Below are positions 12,601 to 24,600 of a stretch of 64,000 nt of DNA, in pieces. Location: positions 10,540,001 through 10,604,000 of the forward strand of contig NC_083511.1 of NCBI RefSeq assembly GCF_032362555.1, written 5' to 3'. The notes under the pieces were generated by a model, which saw only the letters and a list, made by a program, of their open reading frames with translations, was not told where the DNA came from and did not search any database. Each line of letters starts with the position of its first letter. Position 1 is the stretch's first letter. The DNA comes from Amyelois transitella. Taxonomy: Eukaryota; Arthropoda; Insecta; Lepidoptera; Pyralidae. A program made the position numbers and the translations under genes.

Positions 12601-15600
12601 GAAGATTCACTTTACGTAACTAAAGTAACAATATCTCGAAAATTCCCAGAAAATATATTCGACAATATGATAAAGAAGTCATTCATCAAGTCTTGGTATA
12701 ACTACGCACTACTCAAATTACACCATCATATTGAACCAAGTTTATTGTTCCGCTGCTCTGTTATAATGATAATAATAGCTCCCAGATACAGTCACAAACG
12801 GGCTGATTCACGGCAAAATTACGCGGCCCGAATTAGGAAGGCATTTCTCAATGCTCATTGAGGCAGTAATTTATATTTGTATAGACAGATCTCCTCTTTC
12901 ATTTGTCAATGTGGATTTGGAGGCATGGTGTCGACGTCAATTAATAATTCTCCTACGCCTCCGCTCCATGCTTTGCAAGGAGGGAGAAACTTAAGCCTTG
13001 TGCCATTTCTTGACACGTGTAACTAATTTTGGGTACAACTGGCACGTTTTAGTTATTACGGAATTAAGTTATGTACAACATAATTAATCAGAATCTGATT
13101 AATCACAGCCAACATAATATTAAGTCTTAGAATATTAATGAACTAATACAGAATCGCAAAACTCTACTTGCCATCTCCGAACAAAAAGTCGAAACAAGAT
13201 TCATCAATTTTCCAAATCTTTTTGAAAAACCGAACGATGCTTATCACGAAAAAGTTTCAAATTTGAATTTGAATTCAAACGTTATCTTTGTAATTGACAC
13301 ACTGTAAACTAAAGCAAATAGTTTTCTAACAAGTACAAACAACTTCAGTCGAACAAGGTTAGCAAGCAGAGGGAACAACTTTATGTAGTTCAGCTATCCA
13401 CAAATACTCGCATGGAACAATCTGATCCTCTCAAAGAACTGCAACTCTTCACGGTCTGGGGTATTAAATCGAAAAGAATGGCCACTTTTGGCGGACTGTA
13501 AAATTTTAAAGCTGATAAATGCTTACTATTTATATTGTGTGCCACCAGCCACTTCTTAATGGTAAACCGTTTTGATTTAAGAGTTACTCCCATAACATTT
13601 TTATTTCAATTTCATAAAGTAAGGTTTATTTAATTATTTTTCTATTTGGCACTGTAAAGATCCAACTGAGCGTAGGGTAATATCTGGGGCGGCTCGGATG
13701 AGCGATGTTTACCTGGCTTCAGCAAAATATTGGACTTCTGAATATTTTCGAGAAAAACAGACTGAACATCCGAACCAATATTGTTACTCTAAAACTGTTT
13801 TCTCTTCAGCACATGGTTTTGTTTGCGTCAACATTTATTAAATTGAAAGTTAAATAAGAACTATAGGTTAATTGAAAATAAAATAGGTGTATAAATCTGC
13901 CATAATAATAGTCTTTATTGACAGAAACTAAATTATGAAATACAAAGTAAGATAATTCGACAAAGTGAAACCTCCGAATTATTTGAAACATCCCTTATCA
14001 ACCGAGCTATAGAAGCTCATAATGACAAAGGTTAAAGGATTTCAGGAAATTATCCAGAAGAAAAATTCTCCTCAATTTTTAACAGTCATGGTCATTGAAG
14101 CGATGGACTGCCCCCCGCAATATGTTTGTGTATGAAGGCCAATTTGAACAGAGTCACGGACAACTATGAACAAACGGTCACCCACGATATGGTGTTTGAC
14201 AATCCTAAACATAGTTTAAACAATTCGAAGTAGCACATGGTCGCAATAAAGCCACTAAACAAGCGAGATGTCACTCACTGCGCTACAGAATAAACAACAA
14301 TTTGTTTAGTTACCAAACTGAGTGAAAGATGTACAGACTACGGTATGGCTAGAATTTGCTACATGTAATGTAAATCTACTAGGAAATTGGAAACGTGAGG
14401 GTTCGAAGCCGTAATACAAATTAAATGCAAACATTGTCGCTGTACAACCGATCACAAACAGACATAGAAGCTTGGTTTATTTGTATCTTGTTCTGCACGT
14501 CAAGACGAGAAGAATTAGCTATTTAGGTAGGGAATAATCTTCTTTTCAATATACTTTTGCTCATATAATAATTATAACTCACACCAACTCCTTAACGATC
14601 TCGATAATCTACTAGCGTCGTCAAGCGTCTATAAAAACCAAAGTTGAAAATTCTTATCTTTTGTTCTTTACAAATAGGAATACGTTTTCTATGAGTGATA
14701 TAAAGAAGATCATAAATTGCACTGTGCACGTATGATGGAAAAGTCACATTTTGTACAAAAAAACGACGGAATCTATCAGACATATAACAACATCTATTTT
14801 AAAGTTGTAGACGATATTGACATCATATCTAGGTTAGATGTTAGCGCGGGGCTGGATCATTACGGGTTTATTAAAAAACCTGGAAGTGGGCCGTCTTCCG
14901 TCAGATATGTAGCTACTAGTAACTTCATGTATGAAAATAATCAATAATTGCTTTCATTATCGAAGTTCCGATTATAATAAGTTACTGCAAAGGAGAAATA
15001 ATAGTGACATAATTAAAACAATAAGCGTTAAACTTTCCACAATGAATATGTATAGCTGATGTTAAACCGTTAGTCAATAACCATAAAGTGTCTGTTACTG
15101 TATTGTTACCACAAGTCTATGAGAAAACTATGAACCGTAAGATAGTTCGATTCAATGTAAAATGCAATACAATAAGTCTTTATTGCACCTGAGAATAAGA
15201 CATTGCATTTTCTCAGGTAAAATGTACTATGCAATAGAAATAGGTATAGCGCGTTCAAACAAACAAACAAACTCTTCAGCTTTATAACATTAGTATAGAT
15301 TAAATGCCATAATAAATTTGGAGTTTGCATTTCAGTAAGAAAAGCAGGTGGCCATATTTTGCAATTAAAACTTAAATAAGGTGTATACTTCATGCTAACT
15401 TCACAATATATTGTTCATCAGTTCGCAGGTAACATTAACTTGCATTCAGGTAGAAACGGGTACCTGCACGCTTTTAAACCACTTATGTCAATTTTTTGCT
15501 AAACGTTTAGATTACCTGCTTCAAAGGTTTAACATAAAATTGTTAAGTCAATAGAAACAGTAGAAACAGATTCATATTCTGAGACGAATAAGATTTCTGG

Positions 15601-18600
15601 TAAATTGTGTGAGAATTACACCTGTATCATCAGTAGGTTTTAATTCAGATTAGATTGGTCCTGCAAATTGTAAAATAAATTTATAACCTTGGGATTTTAG
15701 GCGATGATTAAAGTCCTGTTACTATCTCTGAATGTTCATTCCATCATGAAGCCATCCAGATAAACGTTGCCTTCGATACTTGTGACTACTGGTTTTAATC
15801 TAGCATTCTTCCTCCTGGCTTTATTCCCGGTTGCATTATCACCTCTCTGGAGAAGATTCCGGGAAGAGCGACTCCTATCTATACTCCACAACCTTAAAAC
15901 GTAAACCTAACCCCGTATTGGATCCATGGTTACACATCCAGTTGCCTGAATGTGCAGGTTTCCTTGCGATGTTTTCCCTTAACGTAAACGCCGTAACCGT
16001 GGCTTTGTCTAGCCTATAAGAGATAAATACGTAATATTGTAAGTACGTGATGTTCCTATCTGCAGTTTAATCGGCTGTAACTTGTTACTGCGAAGCCGTT
16101 GTTGGTAAAAGTAAGTAAAATTTAAGCCCAGATCACAATTTCCATTAACAATATCGACACAAACTTAAAGCATTTAAAAATAAAACCACTACGCCGGGCT
16201 TCGCAGCCACACCTTGCTTTTATAAAAAGTGCCCCTATCAAATTCAATACACCTGCCTGCTAAACCGGGATTAAAAGGCTCTAGGCAGTAGGCAGTCCTT
16301 TGAGGCGGGTCAGTGGGGCAGGGAAGGCGGTGTGAACGCCCTGCGTGACGTCACACTGCACGCGAATGCACTCTGGCGAGCGCGGATTTTATAGGTTATG
16401 TTTACATTAACGGTCTAGATGTAATGTAACAATCGCAACTGGAGCTGAAGTTTATTTGTTGCAAGCTTTATTGGGATTTCATTGTTAATTTTATGAAATG
16501 GCTGTTAAAGATAAATCAAAGTAAGTAGGTACCTAAAAAAAAAGTTTATTTCCGGAGCAAGTTTTGTTGCGACTTAGTAATTTATTGATAAATAAATATA
16601 CCTATACAGGACAAATTACACAGATTGAGTTAGCCTCGAAGTAAGTGCAAGACTTGTGTTACGAGATACTTTCTCAAGATACTATGTTTTACAATAAATA
16701 CTTATATAGATAAACATCCAAGACCCAGACCAATCAGAAAAAGTTCTTTTCTCATCATGCCCTGGCCGGGATTCGAACCCGGGACCTCTGGTGTCACAGA
16801 CAAGCGTACTACCGCTGCGCCACAGAGGCCGTCAATTTGAATTGAATTTTGATTTAATCTTCTTTTACTAGACATTTAGCAGTACTATCAACATAATTGT
16901 TTAACACGAAGTGAGTATTTAACTTATGCTCCTATATATGCTTTCGTTTAATTTACCCTTTTCATTAAATGATACAACACAGAAGACATGTTCCTTCTCT
17001 TTGGTATGTCAATGCAATGCTGTCCGTTTGTATTCAAATCCCTGCGTGCTTTTGATATTTGCTATTCGACTAATCTGCATATAAAAATAATAAGTTACTC
17101 TGAACTGTAGGCCTCTTATGTCCCTGTAGTAGTGGCTCTATTTCAATGAATTTGAACAACGTGAATTGCAGGTGCCTGTACGATAAATTCCTTTTTTATA
17201 CGCGCACGGTGTATCAAAATGAGTCTTTGTATTAGGATTATTCGGTAACCTGATTATTTACTTCCTTTTGGGTAAAATTTTCCCGTTTGTGCCGTTTCTG
17301 GAGGCAATATTTTCCATTTAGACGAATGAGACACGTAGTTGAAAGCTTTGTTGGTATTGCAAGTAACTATTGTCAAACTATTACATATGATATTCATCCT
17401 ACTACTATTATAAAGGCGAAAGTTTGTATGGATGTATGGATGTTTGTTACTCTTTCACGCAAAAACTACTGAACCGATTACCATGAAATTTGGTATGTAG
17501 GTAGCTGAAGACCCAGAATAACACATAGGCTACTTTTTATCCCAGAGTTCCCGCGGGATTGATAGGGTTTCCATGCGGACGAAGTCGCGGGCGGCCTCTA
17601 GTATTATCTAGTTCAACAAACACATCCAATTCATAACATTACATTTTTTGATCGGATTCGTGACTTTCAAGTCTAGACTACACTTTTAATTTAGAATGTT
17701 GTTATGAAACATATTATGTTGTGTCTTTTGGAATTTTTATCTTCTTTTTATTATCATACAAAAATATAACATCGACGGCTAAATAATTTCATTTACAAGC
17801 AAAAACAACCCGGGCCTCGTGTTCCCAAACGTTATCGATTTTATGCAAAGGTACTGCACCCCACGCGGTGCCAATTTCGCCATGCTCAACCCAGCCCGCC
17901 CACAGACAGGTTGCAATGAAACCAGCAACAAATATAGCGTTGTGTACTCTACTCACATCTACTTTCGAACATGATTATCGATCAGTATTGTCTACTTTGG
18001 GCAGATCTAATCTCATTCTGCTTCCGTCTGCAGTCTCAGAGCTGCGTCCCAGAAATCAAAATAGCGCAGCGCCAACCTATCTTTTTAAATGAAATATTTA
18101 AATATTTCAAGCAGGCTTGAGGTAAATTTGAGATAAAAAAGTAATCTGATATGAAAACGAAGGTCGTTGAAAAAAAATTATTCTAATTACTACTTTTCAA
18201 AATTATCCAAACTAAGATTAACGCTTGTTTTTCGCAATCCGGCGCATCATTAGACCCAAGAACGCCTTCTATCACCAGCTCAGTATTACAAGGTGTATGG
18301 TGCACTTGTAAACTGGGGTATTCGACGGCATCTGTCACATCGATCAATGTCGCTAACCAGCAACTTCGATTAGTTGGTAACGATCACTTCGTCTCTAAGG
18401 GCTATATTTACATGTATGATTATATCTCCGATGTTTTGGTTCGTTTAGTTGCCATCTACATAACCATCTCTCCACTTATCTATCTACAGCATAATCAAGT
18501 ACCTAATAATATCTGTAAAAGTGTAATTGTGTGTGTTACTCCTGAATAAATATTACGTAAACATATTGGAAGAAGCATATAAAAATTGTTAATGGAGTCT

Positions 18601-21600
18601 TCGTAAAAGAACAAAGTCTTCGTAATAATAACAATAAAAAGAGAAAAATGAAGAATGGATTAAATTTTTCACGGTAACAATACTGTACTAATCTGGCCTC
18701 AGTCAAATGCAGTACGGTGTTGTTCAGTCTTGCCGCATAATTCCATATCTTGTCGTTTACAAATCTTGGCAACGAAACCCATGCGAGACTCCTTTTATGT
18801 AGTTTCCTTTATAGCTTGTAAGAGAATTGGGACTTGAAAAATGGTCGTATGTTTTAAGTTGTGTAGTACCTACTATATTTTCTGTTAGTGTTGATGTGTA
18901 AATAACTTCGTTCAGTTCTTTTAGCATTCAAGAAAAGTTCGAAAGTGATTATTTAGCTAAAGGTCTGAAAAAGAAAACTGCATCAATTTGAATACTGGTT
19001 TCTGCTTTCTCAATTTTATTCTGCTTAACAAAATACTGTTGAATTATTCAGCGTCATCGACGACATTTTGCTCATTGATAAAGTCATTGAAATCTCTTCA
19101 TCAATTAACACCTACAACAATGAAGGTGATTTTGACTTAGTATCCCAAATACGACAGTACTGTGAGAGCAAAGAACTTTTTACAAGGTTAGTGAAGTCCT
19201 TAAATTGACGTAATATCGTAAACAAATTTATGACAGTAATAACAATCGCATAATCTTACGACGTTATCATCGCATTATACATTACTTACAGCCCATGAGA
19301 GCATCAAATCTTGAGTGTCCATGACAGTGAGCAATATTTTGCGTTTCAGCGAAACAGGTCAAGTTAAAAATCGTAAAAACATTCCGTCTAAATCTGTTCC
19401 CAAGCTCGCTGACACGTGACTGGCATATCATTGTATAAAGCACTCCCGTAATTCCATTAAGCATTTTAAAAATGAGACAATATGATACAATAGCTTCTTC
19501 ACAGAATAAATCTCAAAGCAAAATCTTATCAACATTCAAATGCAAAGCAACAGATAAAAAAAAAATCTGCTTTATTAACTTGCTTTAGGAAGTTTGCAAC
19601 CATAATTATAATAGTCACATTTTTCCTCTTTTACTAAGAGGAAGAGATAATATTCCTGTGATGTAGAGTAAAAAAAAAGATCTAACTAACAGCTTAACTA
19701 ATCATATTCATCGATAATAAACAATCTATGACATAATACAGCGGGTGAAGTGAAAGTGAGCACTATCTGGCGTGCGTTCTTCGCGCCTCATTTTCGCGTG
19801 ACTAATAAAAATATTCGAACATACGTCAATTTGTGACCAGCTTTTGATCATATTATTAAAATTATAATTACACAAATTAATGAATTTGATAGCACTCCAA
19901 TATTACCTTTTTATAATACGTAATTTATTGAAAAAGTAATAAACAAACGAAGGCATGCTTGCATCAAAATTGATAGTTATGCCAATTAAGCAAACATTAT
20001 TTGAATGTTGACTAAATAATGTCAGCAAACAGTTTCCTTTTACGTGAGCGGCAATTTGAATGTTGCTGTTCTTTTAACATGTTAATTAAATTGAAACATA
20101 AAATGTTAATTGTATTTAGATAAGCACTAAGTAATAATGATAGATGGTATGATTGAATAGCGAAGAACAGAAAGGAAAAATGTTTTAGTTAGCAATTAAG
20201 TCGGAACGGTGCAAGGGCGTTACATTCTAAAGCCACTTGAAGAACGATGGACCAAATCAATAAAAAAACAAGCGATGTCTTAACGATTACTAAAACAAAA
20301 GCTATTGATTGTTTCGCCAATTAACGTGGGCTATAAATTGACTATTTATTTATCTGGCAACGCTATAAAACAACAATAAACCGTCGCCAATTAGACAATG
20401 AGCGAGGATAGGATCAAGATCTGGAAGCCATTAGCCTAAATGCGACCCGCGTGGTTGCACACAATGAATTTCCTTTAGAGAACTTATTTATTATGCAACC
20501 TGGCTCGAATGCGGCGCCTGGTGGTAGTTGGTGCAAGGGAATAGATACAGCGAACAGAGGTCACATACATGTAAACATAAAATCACGTCTTTTTCCCGGA
20601 GGGGTGACAGAGGCTACATATTTCTACTTGCCACGATCACTGCATACTTTTTTCGCTTCATCCACATTCAACGCTCTTTTATGTAAGCTCGTTGGTTTCG
20701 GGTACTCTTGACCTGTCGTGAGGACGTTCCTGATTTGATTAATCAGATCAGATATTGAACTGCCTGACTTGAAGCATATGAATAAGAGATCTATCCTTAA
20801 AATTTTGCGGTAGTGAAATAGATGTTGCTATATTACAATTTCGTTTTAAACTATTAACCTACCCTATCTTAATTTCAATCATACTTCACGTATTAGAATT
20901 TCCCAATTAATGAGGCTCACACTGGAGGCCCAAAAGATCAATTTAGCAACAGAGCCGATACACTAATTTGTTTTATGTAACCCAGTTCGAGTTCGAATGC
21001 GGTACCCGAAGGCTGGTGCAAGGCAGTAAATACAGCGATTAATTACATTTCAGAGGCAATTTAATTCGGTTTGCAGTCTCTATTATGACATATTAATTCT
21101 AATTTTAGAGGATTATATCAAAATTTTACATTCGTCATTCATCTATTCAATAGTCTTAAAACCATAATGATAAGAGTACACGTGATTAAATCAATTACGT
21201 GAATTTTAAGCTTTAATTTTGACACCTTAAATGATAATATGTATATTCATTCAAAACATGATAGGAAAGAAATAACTATTGCGTATATAAGTAAACAATT
21301 TCAGGACCAATTGTTTGATGTAATTCGCAATACTCATTATATGGCAATGAAAATAGGAAATTGCTCACTAAGACTTCAACCGGGGGTTCAAAGTAAGTTA
21401 TAATTGCCGCACTGACGGTTAATGAGATTAAGATCAAAAAGCAATTAGTTCCAACGAGACAATGAATTAAATCCAGAGAGTTAGTTACTATGAAACCTAG
21501 CTTCAACACGGTAGGTTGAATAAAAATTTAAAACTTTAAATTTCAATGGAATCGAAAACCGAACCGAATAAAAAAATATCTTATTCCCAGGCGTACATGC

Positions 21601-24600
21601 AGACAATTCCATCATACATTACTTTGAATTCACCTCACAATCTTTGAGTTTGAATTACCTAGCCTTGTCGAGTCTGCTGATGCATTTACTTCGTCGATAA
21701 GAACCGGTGTAATGAGTTTACTTTATTGTTTCCTCAATTGCAACTAATCGAATTTAAAAAGAGGCGATAATAAATTTGCGACTTACCACTGATATAATCT
21801 GGATCTAATGCATATTTTACCAACGTAAAAACTTCGAAATCTCTCACGAAATTATCGTTCAAAATCCGTTTTGTGTACATTTTAGTTTTGTAGATTATTA
21901 CGCACTTCTGATATGAGTGATGCAAAGTGCGTAAATAGCATTTACGGGTATGATCGAATTTAATTATTTTACTACATAACTATTATGAGAATCGATTTAA
22001 TATCCGGTATTCGTATCGCTGGTATCCGTTGAAGGAATTCCTCCTTATCAATTCAGTTATCATCAATTAAGTAAGTAGATGATGCTTATACATAACATAA
22101 TCGTGGTCATGTGGAGAAAGCAGGAGAAAGTGATCATCTAGTGGAACCAACTAATACCGCACTTCAACCAGTCATTATTCATACTAACAGAGGCAGTGGG
22201 ATGGACAATGTAACACGTAACACGATGCGTCTCCAGTTGGCAACATCTGTTTTGTTGACATTTAACAGACGAATAAAACATGACTGCTGTTAAAATAGTG
22301 CACTAAAAAGTTTCAATTCTTTCAAATTTTAGCGACATAATCACTCTTCTTGGAAATGTTAATGAAAAAACCATGTAACTGTAAATGGATAACGTTATCA
22401 AACATATGTATTTAATAACAAAGTTAATTACAAAGACAAACACCATGAGCCTGGATGACATTTTACAAAATAGCAATACATCCTTACTTTTAGATAGTAC
22501 AAATAGAATCAGAGGGATTTAACTTTTGTTTGAAGTAACACAGCAACAAAAAACAGTCAAAATGTAGACAAGTTTTAGAAATAGGTCCAATATCCAATAC
22601 AGCATTAAGAAGTCTTATGAAAAACTTGGGCAATATTCTCGCTAAGAAGCATCGTAAGCTTAAGATAAAGTTTAAATCCTCTTTCATTTTTTGTGATATT
22701 AAACGTAAATCCACGGTAAAATTGCGTCAAACCATTTTGCACCAAGAACGTGACAATGAACTTGAGAAGCTAATGAAGTTAATCCTGTAACCTCGGAAAT
22801 TAAGGCGAGTGGATCATTCAGGATTAGTTTGATAAGTGCTACGACCACAAATCTATTAGACACTGCTGGAGGAGAACGGGTAGAAAGTGATCGCTAATCT
22901 TTATAATGCCTTAACCTGGATAAGAATGTAATGGCAAAGAAAGTGAAAATTTTCCGTGCTGACCTTATAAGAATTAATTGCCTCTGTCGGATTTTGGTTT
23001 ATCGATATTACGAGCAAAGATTCTGTGCCAATAATAAAAAATACGTTTGCATTATTTATTATTGTCACAGAATTAAAAAACTTGTAGACAGACTTGATAA
23101 TACAAATACAACCTTAAAGATATAGGTTACGTTATATTCACGGGCGATATAAACGGCGTCGCGTGTGCATGTTACGGGGCTTAAATCCAAAGGAAACTCG
23201 AAGTCACAGAAATAAATTTTCGTACATCGGTTTGCTTCCGGAAACCGAAACCCAAATTTGGTTCCCGACGGACACAGATTTTCGTAAATGTTTGTCAGCG
23301 GTTCTGGTTTTGCTGAGGTCGTTTATTTGGACCTTGGTCCATCCACTCACACATAGAGCTTGCTGCTGACTGTTACATGTTGTAAACAACATTCATTTTT
23401 ATTACCTCCCTTAAGCTTGGAGACACTTGGAGTCCCGCAAGGGTTGATTTTAAACCCGCTAATTTAGCATGTAATTTTACACAGGTATAATGTCAGGAGT
23501 TAGGCAAATTTATAAGAGCAAGGGTGGCATGGGTCAAAGGGCAGGTACTCTGCGTAAGCAATTATGGAGAATCTTTTAAAAGATCACTTGAAACCTGCTT
23601 AAGTCACCTTCATTAGGTACATTTAACACCCAAGGAGAAATGGGAGGTATTTCGACAAAAATATTAAAAAGGTCAATTTTTAAATTTAATAGGTCTCTCC
23701 TGTCTTGTCTTTTTGCAATCACTTTTATAGTTCGAGTCTGTGATGTAAGTAATATTTTACATGGCGTAATTTATTTTTTACGGTCGAGCGTCTTTCGGCA
23801 GTTAATCGCATCCTAGCAAGGGCGAATTATTACTATGATTGAAAGAACATTATACACATTCTAATAATATACACCAGCCAATCTTAATCGCGCGAAAAGC
23901 TATTATCGCTGTCCCATTTCAAATCATAATAAAAAGCGAAACAGCAATAGTTTTTCGCGCGATAAAAAAGGCGTCGCGCGTGCTATTCTTCGGCGGCAGA
24001 AGGGACAGATATGGGTGTAGCAGAAGAGAAGGTACGAACTATGTGATGAAAATGTGAATGTAAAGGATGTGGAACAGCATGTCATAGGAATGTGAGAGCT
24101 GCAGTAGTGTGTGTGTGTGTGTGTGTGTATGGAAGAAATAAGATGATACACTCTCCAAAAAAGAGAGGAATTTCAACCAGCCATCAGAAGAATAGTACCC
24201 TACTATGATCTTTGTACATCACACTATAAGTATGTATGCAAAATTAAAAAAATCCTAAAGACCTCTGCCTATCTTTCACTCCTTTAACGCTGAACTGATT
24301 TTGGCGAAATTTGGTACAGAGATAGAGTTGACCCTAAGGAAAAAGGGATAAAAAGAGGGGATGTAAGGCTGTCAGTTAACTTTTACCACAAATAAAGTAA
24401 CGGGCAACAGCTAGTATATCTCAGTTAAAGGTTTTCATTTTAAGGTACATGTCATAAAATTCACTCACACAATAGTAAATTCATAGTAAAATTTTAAACT
24501 TTACTCTTTTTACTTTTACTTTAGATTTCTGCTCACAGCATAACTGAGAATCAATATTTTATATGAATGTATAATTTATATGACTATAAATAAATCTGTA

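Noticed and set aside
14717-14947. 76-codon ORF in POPDC intron 1
   Set aside because: Reads plausibly as protein but matches nothing I know and has no supporting context; open frames of this length are expected by chance in this much sequence.
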